Shown here: piece after piece, positions 32,127 through 39,708 of the stretch | Numbering within the stretch: the first letter of the stretch is position 1 | Layout of the letters: each line of letters begins with the position of its first letter | The notes under the pieces: model-generated | What the model saw: only the letters and a program-made list of their open reading frames with translations | Told to the model about the DNA's origin: nothing | Databases searched by the model: none | Made by a program: the position numbers and the translations under genes | Assembly (NCBI GenBank): GCA_030377895.1 | Contig: JAUCGB010000022.1 | Span: forward strand, 1-46,402 | Reading direction: 5' to 3' | DNA from: Anaerolineales bacterium HSG24 | GTDB taxonomy: Bacteria; Chloroflexota; Anaerolineae; 4572-78; J111 | DNA length: 46,402 bases

Positions 32127-35100
32127 TTATACATACTGTTCTAAAAAGGCTAGCAACTGCTTTTTCTGAAACCCTTTGGCAAATGCTTCGACCTGTTGGG
32201 CAAAGGGTTGATATTGTTCTTCTAACTGACTAGTTTGGCGACGTATTTTTCGCATATTTCCCACATCAGCCAGATTATACAACTGGGTCAACACCTCTTG
32301 AGGAGGGAGAAGTAACTCCGGTTCGGTGTCATCTTTTATCTGATCCGCTGAATCGGGACTGGTTTCGGTCTGCTCTAAATAGTTCCATTGTAGGTCTAAT
32401 AACTCCTCCAGCACCTCTAACAGTTCCTGCTCACTAATCGGCTTGGCCAGAAACGCGTCACATCCGACCAGTGTAACACGTTTTTTGTCCTCTTCAAAGG
32501 CACTGGCCGAAGCCCCGACGATAGTGATACCTTGTAGCTCTGGTAATTTTCGTATCTCCTGTGTTGCTTCAAAGCCAGTCATGACGGGCATAATCATATC
32601 CATAAAGATGATATCGGGCCGAATAGTCTGGGTTTGGCTGATCGCTTCTTGCCCATTTCGGGCCGTCGAGATTTCAAATCCTAACGGCTCTATCATGTTG
32701 GTTAGCACCGAAATATTATATTCTTTGTCATCCACCACCAACACCTTTCGCCGTGTTCCCTGATAGCCGGTAATCGTCCGTTTTGGCTTTTTATCTTCGA
32801 GTTGGCTTAGTCCCTTAATCACCGGCACGGTTAGTTCAAACCAAAACTTACTGCCTTGGTCGGCGACACTCTCCACCTGCAACTCGCTCCCCATGGCCTG
32901 CACCAATTGACGGCTAATGGCTAACCCCAACCCCGTCCCTTGAGCCTGTTTCCGTCGGTCGCCCACCTGCTCAAACGGTTGGAATATCGTCTCTAACTGC
33001 TCTGGAGGAATCCCGATACCCGTATCAGAAATTTCAAATTTTAGCGTTTTGATTTCAGCGTTTCGATTGTCTATTTTGTCTGTTTCGTCTGTTTCTAAAT
33101 CCGATAACTGAAATCCCAAATCTAAAATCCGAAAACTCACCTGTCCTTTATCAGTGAATTTAATGGCATTACCGAGTAGGTTAAGCAAGATTTGCCGTAA
33201 TCGTTTCTCGTCCACCTCGATACCAGAGGGCAGATCGGGGGCGGGTTCGTAGCTGAACAGCAGTTTTTTCTGCTCGGCTCGCATGCGAATCATGCCCGCC
33301 ACCCCTGCCAAAAAGTTAGGCAGATAGATGGAGGCGGGTTGCAGTTCCATTTTGCCCGCTTCAATTTTAGACAGGTCAAGAATATCAGTAATGAGGGTCA
33401 GCAGATGGTCGCCACTACTCTGAATAATATCCAACCCATTCCGTTGAAAGGTGGTGATCGTGTCATTACGTTTGAGGATTTGGGCATAACCAAGTATTCC
33501 ATTGAGCGGAGTCCGCAGTTCATGGCTCATGCTGGATAGAAATTCGCTCTTGGCTTGGTTGGCTAAGTCGGCCTTTTCTTTAGCTTTTGTCGTTTCAGCA
33601 AATAACCGAGCATTTTCAGCGCCCACCCCAACTTGTTGACCAATGGAGACTAATAACGCTAGTTCCTGTTCCGTAAATTGGCGCAGTTGACCTGTTCCCA
33701 CAGTTAACACTCCTACAGCTTCACTATTAGCAATCAGTGGGACGCTGATCATTATCTGAAGTTGTTCATCAATCATAACGGAGCGTTCAGTGGGATAATT
33801 TATATTGTCAGACAGTACCGGACGTTTCAGGGATACGGCTTGGCCTGACACCCCTTCACCCACTCGGATATTCTGCATAGAAGTGACGAAGTGAGGGGAT
33901 AAGCCAGTATGAACTTCAAGACTCATGAGTTCTTTATTGGCATCTACAAGATAAATCGCACCGGCCTCGACACCTATAACCTTCAAAGTATGCTCTAGGG
34001 CTACAGCTAAAATTGTTTCTAAATCCAACGATTGGCTAATCGTATCGGCAATGGCATTTTGGGCAGATAAATTATTAATCATCACTTTAAATGCCTTCAT
34101 TAAACTCCCTATTTCATCTTCTCGCTCTACCTCAAGGGCCACATTTAAGTTACCGGTGGCTATCTCTGTTGTCGCTAAGGTTAATTGTTTCAAAGGGCCA
34201 GCTATTTGGCGGTTAAACAAATAAGCCATGCCTCCCCCTAAAACTAGGGCTACCACCCCACCGAACAAAACTCCTACACGTGTGGTAGCCAACAATTCGG
34301 CACCATTGCTCAAATTAGTTTGTAACAATGTTTGTTGACTAACCACTAACCCATCTAATAAATTCAACATATCTTCTGCTAAAGGTTCGGCTTGGGTTGA
34401 TAACAAAAACAAATCTTCGCGAGCATGGTCACCCTCTATCGCCGCAAACATACGTTTAGGCAATGGCAAAAATAAATTACGCGACTGTGCGATGTTATTT
34501 AAGATATTTTGTTGTTTCGATGTCAAAATATCCCTCTGGCTAACTAATCGCTCCCAAGCAGATTGGTTAGCCGCCAAACTAGCCTGATATTGAAATTTCT
34601 GGCTACTGTTTAGGGTGATAAGATAGGCACGCACGTTGGAAACAATAGAAGAAAATGACCCTTGAAAATCAGCCATATCACGTAATAGTTGTAAATTTTT
34701 GGGGGTAGCTTCGCGTTTCGCCTGGAGTTTAATAAGCTCGTTTAATTGGGGAAAAATAACGGTTAGAGGGCCTTCGCCTTCCTCAGCCATAATTCGGAAA
34801 GCGGGTTGATTTAAGATGGGGTCATCATGCAGTTGAAACATCTGCTCTGGCAAGGCCGACCAGACAATAAATTTCTGCTCTAGCTCGACAAGTTGCTGTT
34901 GATTATTTGAAGTTGCCGACTGGGTCGATAATTGTTTCATCTGTGTCAACTGTTTAACAAACTGCTCTTTATTTTCTTCATATCTCTGGCGAAATTCAGG
35001 CTCACCCAATACCAAATAACCTCGTATATCAGCCAACATCATGAGTAAGGTAGTACGGGCATTGGCCGAAGTTAAAGCAGTTGGCATAAGAAAATTAGCA

Positions 35101-35237
35101 CTTCGTTTAATATCAGCTGTAGCCTGAATTCCGCTTAGATAGTTCAAACCAACTACAATCAAGGTCAAAAAAACCATTACTCCAAACCCAAGTTGAAGTT
35201 TTTGATGGATTTTTAATTTTGCCAAGATTTTAGTCAT
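32127..35237 (-). CDS. Hybrid histidine kinase with helical extracytoplasmic sensor, HAMP, GAF, HisKA, HATPase, receiver
   Basis: A 1036-residue kinase. Membrane helices (about 14-36 and 318-342) enclose about 280 largely helical residues, resembling a four-helix-bundle sensor rather than a Cache domain. HAMP (about 342-395) and GAF (about 395-545) follow. HisKA has His572 (MSHELRTP); the ATPase domain (about 670-805) contains an extra charged loop ([18 protein letters not shown]). The receiver (about 830-945) has phosphoacceptor Asp880. The C-terminal module (about 975-1036) is shared with three other kinases. The last 58 bp of this gene also occur, unchanged, as a remnant at 38697-38754. 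It lies downstream of a solute-binding lipoprotein and upstream of the luxP-like gene. Confidence 0.93.
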   Translation of the reverse strand: MTKILAKLKIHQKLQLGFGVMVFLTLIVVGLNYLSGIQATADIKRSANFLMPTALTSANARTTLLMMLADIRGYLVLGEPEFRQRYEENKEQFVKQLTQMKQLSTQSATSNNQQQLVELEQKFIVWSALPEQMFQLHDDPILNQPAFRIMAEEGEGPLTVIFPQLNELIKLQAKREATPKNLQLLRDMADFQGSFSSIVSNVRAYLITLNSSQKFQYQASLAANQSAWERLVSQRDILTSKQQNILNNIAQSRNLFLPLPKRMFAAIEGDHAREDLFLLSTQAEPLAEDMLNLLDGLVVSQQTLLQTNLSNGAELLATTRVGVLFGGVVALVLGGGMAYLFNRQIAGPLKQLTLATTEIATGNLNVALEVEREDEIGSLMKAFKVMINNLSAQNAIADTISQSLDLETILAVALEHTLKVIGVEAGAIYLVDANKELMSLEVHTGLSPHFVTSMQNIRVGEGVSGQAVSLKRPVLSDNINYPTERSVMIDEQLQIMISVPLIANSEAVGVLTVGTGQLRQFTEQELALLVSIGQQVGVGAENARLFAETTKAKEKADLANQAKSEFLSSMSHELRTPLNGILGYAQILKRNDTITTFQRNGLDIIQSSGDHLLTLITDILDLSKIEAGKMELQPASIYLPNFLAGVAGMIRMRAEQKKLLFSYEPAPDLPSGIEVDEKRLRQILLNLLGNAIKFTDKGQVSFRILDLGFQLSDLETDETDKIDNRNAEIKTLKFEISDTGIGIPPEQLETIFQPFEQVGDRRKQAQGTGLGLAISRQLVQAMGSELQVESVADQGSKFWFELTVPVIKGLSQLEDKKPKRTITGYQGTRRKVLVVDDKEYNISVLTNMIEPLGFEISTARNGQEAISQTQTIRPDIIFMDMIMPVMTGFEATQEIRKLPELQGITIVGASASAFEEDKKRVTLVGCDAFLAKPISEQELLEVLEELLDLQWNYLEQTETSPDSADQIKDDTEPELLLPPQEVLTQLYNLADVGNMRKIRRQTSQLEEQYQPFAQQVEAFAKGFQKKQLLAFLEQYV

Positions 35238-35632
35238 TTAGGAAACTCCAAAAAAAGGGGTAGTCCTGCGCAAGTAGTGATGACAGAATCTGGAGTGCAA
35301 GACTTGCCTTGCCTGCAAAGCAAGCTTTGCACTCCTATCACTACCTTTGCACCACTTCATCGTCTTCAAGGCACTGAAGTGCCTACTACGAAGGACTTAA
35401 TTACTTAGGAATCGGAATTAAATAAGTTGCGCGTTTGGCAATCGTAGGGGCTAGGCAAGGCGGTGTAGTGGTGGTTTGAAATCAGAACTCCAATCCGCCT
35501 TGCCTCGCCCTGAATCCACGGAATGACGGGCGAGGCAGGGGCGGAGAGAACATGGATGTACGTTCCAAAATCAGACCGCCCTGCCTAGCCCCTACCATAA
35601 TCTCCGACGCAAATGCACAAGTTAATTAATGC
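35238..35632. other. Intergenic region made of two repeats
   Basis: No gene seen. Family D (35259-35356) and family E (35407-35640) fill nearly the whole gap between the solute-binding protein gene and the hybrid kinase. Confidence 0.7.
35259..35356. repeat. Palindromic repeat, family D, copy 2
   Basis: Begins GGTAGTCCTGCGCAAGTAG and has the same hairpin core as the copies at 26162 and 37037. It lies 22 bp upstream of the hybrid kinase start codon, so it is within the probable 5' leader of that gene. Confidence 0.78.
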
Positions 35633-35640
35633 TCATTTCT
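35407..35640. repeat. Terminal-inverted-repeat element, family E, copy 2, with nested palindrome
   Basis: A 234-bp version of family E. Its ends match the short copies at 26831 and 42114, but about 150 bp at 35445-35594 are extra. The extra part has its own inverted ends, TAGGGGCTAGGCAAGGCGG against TAGGGGCTAGGCAGGGCGG, so it is probably a second repeat inserted into family E. The right end supplies the stop codon of the solute-binding protein (35633-35635). Confidence 0.75.
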
Positions 35641-36967
35641 TAGGAGGGCCATCTGGATAAGCCTGATCTATAATGGCTTGTTGTTCTTTTGCCAACTCAT
35701 TCAAAGCTTCGGCTGAATCCATTTTGCCTGTAATCGCCAAATTAAGATAATGCCCTTGAATGGGTAAAAGATTAACATATTCCGGCAAATTCCAAAAATC
35801 TTTAACGAGGAGATAACTAGCCGAAAACGCAGGGCTGTATGGTGTAGCCTCAGCAAAGGTGCTACTAGCCAAAACATCGGTGCGAGCTGAAAAACTTCCC
35901 AATTCAACCCACTTCAACTGGCTATCACGAGTCTCTAACCAAGCCATAAATTCTAAGGCTTCAGTTTGATGTTGGCTATAAGCACTTAGATGAATACCCG
36001 CGCCTCCCAAACTCAATACATGTCCATCTGGGCCAGCGGGCAACACGCCAAAAGCTAAATTATTGGCTTCAGGACAACCAGTCGGGTCAGTAAAAATAGG
36101 GCCATAACCAAACCAAGTAGCAATCATAGCTACCTCACCCTTACAAATCATATCAGGCAAATCACCCTGAAAATGGCTTCTAGCTGGACCAACTTTATAC
36201 AACTCAGCCGCCATATTTAAGGCTTCAACATTAATCGGCGTATTTAGTACCCCCTCAATTTGATAGGTCTCAGGCTCCCATAACTCCCCCCCATACGACC
36301 AAGCAATTTGATTCCAGGCAGTTTGTACATCATCATAACAATCACCACACCAAAAGGTAGCATATCCATGAGGTATCAAACCCTTTTGTTCCAACGTTTT
36401 GGCTTGGTCTAACAACTCTTGCCAAGTGCGTGGGGGCTGAAAACCAGCTTGATCTAAAATATCTTGACGATAAACCAACATCTGGGTATCAGCAAAAACC
36501 GGTACACCATAATATCGTTTGCTATTGTATGGATATTCGCCATAAGCTGAAATAGCCGCCGGGACATATTTGCTACTCTCAATATTTTCAGCAACCCAAT
36601 CTGTAATCTCAACTAAATGGTTATCCGTTACCGCCTTACCAATCCACTGACTATCCATTATCACAAGGTCTATATTTGAATCAGGCTTCAATATGTCATT
36701 GAAAGTTTTGTCATACCATTCGATATGGGAAAAACAATTAACCTTGACTTCGGCTTTAGAATACTCACTACTTAACTTACTTAGAGCCTGGCAGGGGGGG
36801 ACATCTTGCCAAGAAATCTCTAATTGTACGGCTTCAACTGTTGGCTGAACGATTGTAGCCGTTGCTGTCTCAACAGTAGGTGACGGAACAACTGTCGGTG
36901 TATCATTGTTACAAGCACTTAACAAGTATATTACTGCAATACATAACAACAAATTTCTAAATTTCAT
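35633..36967 (-). CDS. Orphan extracellular solute-binding lipoprotein (family 1, sugar-type)
   Basis: A 444-residue lipoprotein: signal peptide with lipobox LSAC (Cys19), a Thr/Pro/Val-rich linker, then an SBP_bac_1-type fold. Family features are YYGVPVFADTQMLVYRQDIL, PPRTWQELLDQAKTLE, GEVAMIATWFGYG and the C-terminal AITGKMDSAEALNELAKEQQAIID. Such proteins normally deliver sugars to ABC permeases, but no permease or ATPase gene is seen, and both neighbours are kinases. A sensory role with the hybrid kinase downstream is therefore plausible (inference). The last codons (KK) and stop come from the family E repeat. Confidence 0.9.
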   Translation of the reverse strand: MKFRNLLLCIAVIYLLSACNNDTPTVVPSPTVETATATIVQPTVEAVQLEISWQDVPPCQALSKLSSEYSKAEVKVNCFSHIEWYDKTFNDILKPDSNIDLVIMDSQWIGKAVTDNHLVEITDWVAENIESSKYVPAAISAYGEYPYNSKRYYGVPVFADTQMLVYRQDILDQAGFQPPRTWQELLDQAKTLEQKGLIPHGYATFWCGDCYDDVQTAWNQIAWSYGGELWEPETYQIEGVLNTPINVEALNMAAELYKVGPARSHFQGDLPDMICKGEVAMIATWFGYGPIFTDPTGCPEANNLAFGVLPAGPDGHVLSLGGAGIHLSAYSQHQTEALEFMAWLETRDSQLKWVELGSFSARTDVLASSTFAEATPYSPAFSASYLLVKDFWNLPEYVNLLPIQGHYLNLAITGKMDSAEALNELAKEQQAIIDQAYPDGPPKK

Positions 36968-37010
36968 CTTACAACTCCTTTGGTTGTTTAAGTGTCATAG
37001 GCCAGATTTA

Positions 37011-37035
37011 GTACCTGACGTACCTGACAGAAAAT
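37011..37035. repeat. Solo end of a family A-type element
   Basis: TTAGTACCTGACGTACCTGACAG then AAAATT resembles the right terminal sequence of family A (CTTAGTACCCGACAGAAAAT) but has no partner end. A family D repeat follows directly, so it may have been disrupted by that insertion. Confidence 0.45.
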
Positions 37036-37036
37036 T

Positions 37037-37135
37037 GGTAGTTCTGCACAAGTAGTGATGGGGACATCTGGAGTGCAAGGCTTGCCTTGCATGCAAAGCA
37101 AGCTTTGCACTCCGGAACACTACATCTGCACCACT
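37037..37135. repeat. Palindromic repeat, family D, copy 3
   Basis: Begins GGTAGTTCTGCACAAGTAG, with the core GGAGTGCAAGGCTTGCCTT and its complement, and ends near CTGCACCACTA. It lies between the solute-binding protein gene and the kinase gene ending at 37200. A 40-bp piece of family F (37141-37180) follows directly. Confidence 0.78.
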
Positions 37136-37199
37136 ACATTTGGAATGACATGAAGTTTTATCAGTCAATAGGTCAGCACCACCGATAATTTGATAATCA

Positions 37200-38672
37200 T
37201 CACAAATACTGTTCTACAAAAACCTTAATCCCTTGTCCATCATACTGTTTTGCCAACACCTCTATCTGCTCGGCAAAGGGGCGATATTGCTCGTCCATCG
37301 CCATGATACGTTCCGTCCACAGTCGTATATCCTTCATATTTCCTCGTTTGGCTAGATGATGTAACTTGGCTAACAGTTCTGCTGGGGGAACAATATATGT
37401 GGTTTTTTCAGTAATCAGAATTTCAACTTTTCTTGAGTAATCCAACGCTTCCTCAGATAACCAGTCTCCTTCTGGTAACTCACCATCGGCAGGGAGTGTC
37501 ACCCTAAAGGTTGTTCCTTGCCCCACCTCACTCTCCACCCATATCTGTCCACCATGTTTCTCCACCATCTCATAACACATAGTCAAACCCAAACCCGTGC
37601 CTTTTTCCTCATCCGTACCGAGAGTAGTATGATGTTCACCAATTTTGAACAATTTTTCTATATTGATCTGACTAATCCCCACACCAGTATCGGAGACCCA
37701 CAGTTCGACAAATTTAGGATTTTGAGGTTGTTTCTGTGCCCCTATTATCACCTGTCCCCCGTTTGGAGTAAACTTAAGAGCATTGTTAATCAGGTTACGG
37801 ATGATGGTTTTTAGCATGTTTTCATCGGCATAGAGATAAACGGGAATCTGCAATTTATTTTGCAAGACAATCTGCTTATTAAAGGCCACCTCTGTCAGCA
37901 GGTTAATCGTTTGGTCGATTATGTTAGTTAGGTTGAGCCGACTGGGTAGGTACTCTATCCGGCCCATTTGGATACGCGCCCACTGCAACAGGGTTTCGAG
38001 TAAGTTAAAGGTGTTTTTGGCAGTTCGATGTAAGGATTTTCCTACCTTTTCAACCTGCTCCGGAGTATATGTATTGCCCACTTCAGCCAATTGCTCTGTA
38101 TCGCCTAATAATGGAACAAACGGCCCTTTTAAGTCATGGGCTACAATCGAGAAGAATTTATCCTTACTGACATTCAGTTCAACTAACTGTTGATTTTTTG
38201 CCTGCAACTCCTCCGCCTGAGATTGAAGTTTTTCTGTTTGAATCGCAAGTTTCTCGGCTTGTTGTTGTAACTGCTTGGTTTGGGCTTGGATATGCAGATG
38301 GGTGATCACTCTAGCAAGAACTTCCCGTTGTTGGATTGGTTTGGTCACATAATCCACCGCGCCCACGTCAAATCCTTTGATCTTGTCATCCTCACCGGCT
38401 AGGGCTGTCATAAAAATAACCGGAATATCTCTAGTGGCCTCAGCGGCTTTTAATCGGCGGCAAACCTCAAAGCCATCTATCCCCGGCATCATCACATCTA
38501 GCAGGATGATATCTGGTTTTATTTTGAAAACGGTGTTTAAACTATCCTCACCATCCATCGCGGTTAGGATATCGAACCCGTAATCTTCTAGATAATCGGC
38601 CAATACCCCCAAATTGGTGGGGTTATCATCAACAATAAGGATTGTTTGTTCAGTCTGTTCGGAGGTAGTCAT
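37200..38672 (-). CDS. Soluble histidine kinase with N-terminal receiver (REC-HisKA-HATPase)
   Basis: A 490-residue cytoplasmic protein. The receiver (about 8-125) has Asp15/Asp16 and phosphoacceptor Asp59 (LLDVMMPGIDG). A coiled coil of KLxxQxE repeats (about 128-170) joins it to a HisKA domain with His179 (VAHDLKGPF), then the ATPase (about 290-400; NNALKF, DTGVGIS, GTGLGLTMC). The C-terminal module (about 430-490) is shared with three other kinases here. The frame opens at an ATG at 38696, but the Met at 38672 (MTTSEQTEQ) is preferred because AGGA lies 11 bp upstream and the earlier codons overlap the remnant just upstream. It may take phosphate from membrane kinases or be a switchable kinase. 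Confidence 0.9.
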   Translation of the reverse strand: MTTSEQTEQTILIVDDNPTNLGVLADYLEDYGFDILTAMDGEDSLNTVFKIKPDIILLDVMMPGIDGFEVCRRLKAAEATRDIPVIFMTALAGEDDKIKGFDVGAVDYVTKPIQQREVLARVITHLHIQAQTKQLQQQAEKLAIQTEKLQSQAEELQAKNQQLVELNVSKDKFFSIVAHDLKGPFVPLLGDTEQLAEVGNTYTPEQVEKVGKSLHRTAKNTFNLLETLLQWARIQMGRIEYLPSRLNLTNIIDQTINLLTEVAFNKQIVLQNKLQIPVYLYADENMLKTIIRNLINNALKFTPNGGQVIIGAQKQPQNPKFVELWVSDTGVGISQINIEKLFKIGEHHTTLGTDEEKGTGLGLTMCYEMVEKHGGQIWVESEVGQGTTFRVTLPADGELPEGDWLSEEALDYSRKVEILITEKTTYIVPPAELLAKLHHLAKRGNMKDIRLWTERIMAMDEQYRPFAEQIEVLAKQYDGQGIKVFVEQYL

Positions 38673-38696
38673 AATTATACGATTCCTTATATTCAT

Positions 38697-38754
38697 TTAT
38701 ACATACTGTTCTAAAAAGGCTAGCAACTGCTTTTTCTGAAACCCTTTGGCAAAT
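38697..38754 (-). pseudogene. Remnant of a hybrid kinase 3' end
   Basis: 58 bp identical to 32127-32184, the last 18-19 codons and stop of the hybrid kinase at 32127-35237 ([18 protein letters not shown]). The rest of that gene is missing. It is directly joined to the palindromic element at 38753-38990 and lies immediately upstream of the kinase at 37200-38672. It is either the end of the truncated sensor gene at 38860-39639 or a recombination scar between paralogues. Confidence 0.88.
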
Positions 38755-38801
38755 CCTGACCCTACCTTTTTCTTTGGTTACACATATTTAGCTCAAAATC
38801 G

Positions 38802-38828
38802 TTAGCACTCGATGGGTGAGAGTGCTAA
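38802..38828. promoter_or_regulatory. Perfect CIRCE element (HrcA operator)
   Basis: TTAGCACTC, nine bases, GAGTGCTAA: an exact match to the CIRCE consensus bound by the heat-shock repressor HrcA. CIRCE normally precedes groESL, hrcA or dnaK genes. No such gene is present; it lies within the palindromic element between a truncated sensor and a kinase. Confidence 0.8.
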
Positions 38829-38859
38829 AAATAGTCTTCGGTGAAAATAATCTTACCGA

Positions 38860-39639
38860 TTACATTAAATTCGCAGTAAATTTTTGCGGTAAAATTACTT
38901 CCAGCATGTTATTTGGATTGCTTTTGATGTTAGTACTCTCGAAGTTAGAGTGCTGAATTAGAAAACCAAAGAAAGCGATAGGGTCAGGATCATGTTTATA
39001 GTGACTAAAAGTTTCCGTTTCTCGATCAAGCCTATTCAGTCCCTCGTCCGTACCTATCCAGAATGTTTCGGCTGAGTCTTCATAAATTACATAAACCTCG
39101 CCATTACCCAAGCTATGAGGGTCATTCGGGTCATGCTGATAGTGAGTAAAGGTCTCTGTCTCTTCATTGAACTTATTCAGTCCACTATTACGAGTGCCTA
39201 TCCAAAGAACACCTGATTTATCCTCATAAATCGAAGTAACGATTTTACCACTAAAACTGTTTGGGTCGTCAGGATCATTTAAGTACTGGGTAAAGGTTTC
39301 TGTTTCTTTATCAAATTTAGTAAGCCCTCCAAAAGTACCGATCCATAATTGTCCCTTCCTGTCTTCAAGGATTGTCCAAACAATATCATAGGAAATTGAG
39401 TCTGGGCCTGCTTTGTAGAACTTTGTCTCAATTCCATCATATCTGACCAATCCGCCACTAGTGCCAATCCAAAGAAATCCATCACTGTCCTGCATGATGT
39501 CAAGTCCTTCAAAGCCGAACTTCAGTGCGTGGTTAAACTTTATCTCAGGCTCTTGCGCCTGAATGGTTGAGACTGATGCACTCAACAGCATGGCTATCAT
39601 TAAAACGACGATTTTGTTTAGCACGGTTAAATATTTCAT
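38860..39639 (-). CDS. Truncated two-component regulator propeller (Reg_prop) sensor protein
   Basis: A 259-residue protein with a signal peptide (KYLTVLNKIVVLMIAMLLSA..IQAQ) and about four Reg_prop blades, each with the pattern IYEDxxGxLWIGTxxGLxKFDxETETFTHY followed by HDPNDPxS. Full-length proteins of this type have two seven-bladed propellers, a Y_Y_Y domain, a membrane helix and a kinase domain, commonly 800-1400 residues. Here the repeats stop abruptly at KHDPD, and the last 37 or so residues are encoded by the palindromic element at 38753-38990. The start at 39639 is preferred over 39654 because AAGGGG lies 7-8 bp upstream. Probably a non-functional or reduced sensor fragment. Confidence 0.85.
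   Translation of the reverse strand: MKYLTVLNKIVVLMIAMLLSASVSTIQAQEPEIKFNHALKFGFEGLDIMQDSDGFLWIGTSGGLVRYDGIETKFYKAGPDSISYDIVWTILEDRKGQLWIGTFGGLTKFDKETETFTQYLNDPDDPNSFSGKIVTSIYEDKSGVLWIGTRNSGLNKFNEETETFTHYQHDPNDPHSLGNGEVYVIYEDSAETFWIGTDEGLNRLDRETETFSHYKHDPDPIAFFGFLIQHSNFESTNIKSNPNNMLEVILPQKFTANLM
38930..38956. promoter_or_regulatory. Second CIRCE-like element
   Basis: TTAGTACTC, nine bases, GAGTGCTGA: two differences from the CIRCE consensus, and the 9-base spacer is kept. It lies inside the 3' part of the truncated sensor ORF and is roughly the mirror partner of the CIRCE at 38802-38828 within the element. Confidence 0.6.
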
Positions 39640-39708
39640 TTTATGCCCCTTCATTTCTATTGGGGTGCTATACCTTGATAATCCTTGACAATGTTAGATT
39701 ACAACATG

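Larger units (their letters stand above)
38753..38990. mobile_element. Palindromic element carrying two CIRCE-like operators
   Basis: About 238 bp with inverted ends of 27 bp (38753-38779 and 38964-38990) matching at 24 positions; both read ATCCTGACCCTA and end TTTCTTTGGTT. Each end is followed inward by a CIRCE-like sequence (38802-38828 and 38930-38956). It joins the cut end of a propeller sensor gene to a 58-bp kinase remnant. It encodes the last 37 or so residues of the truncated sensor ORF but no protein of its own. Confidence 0.8.
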
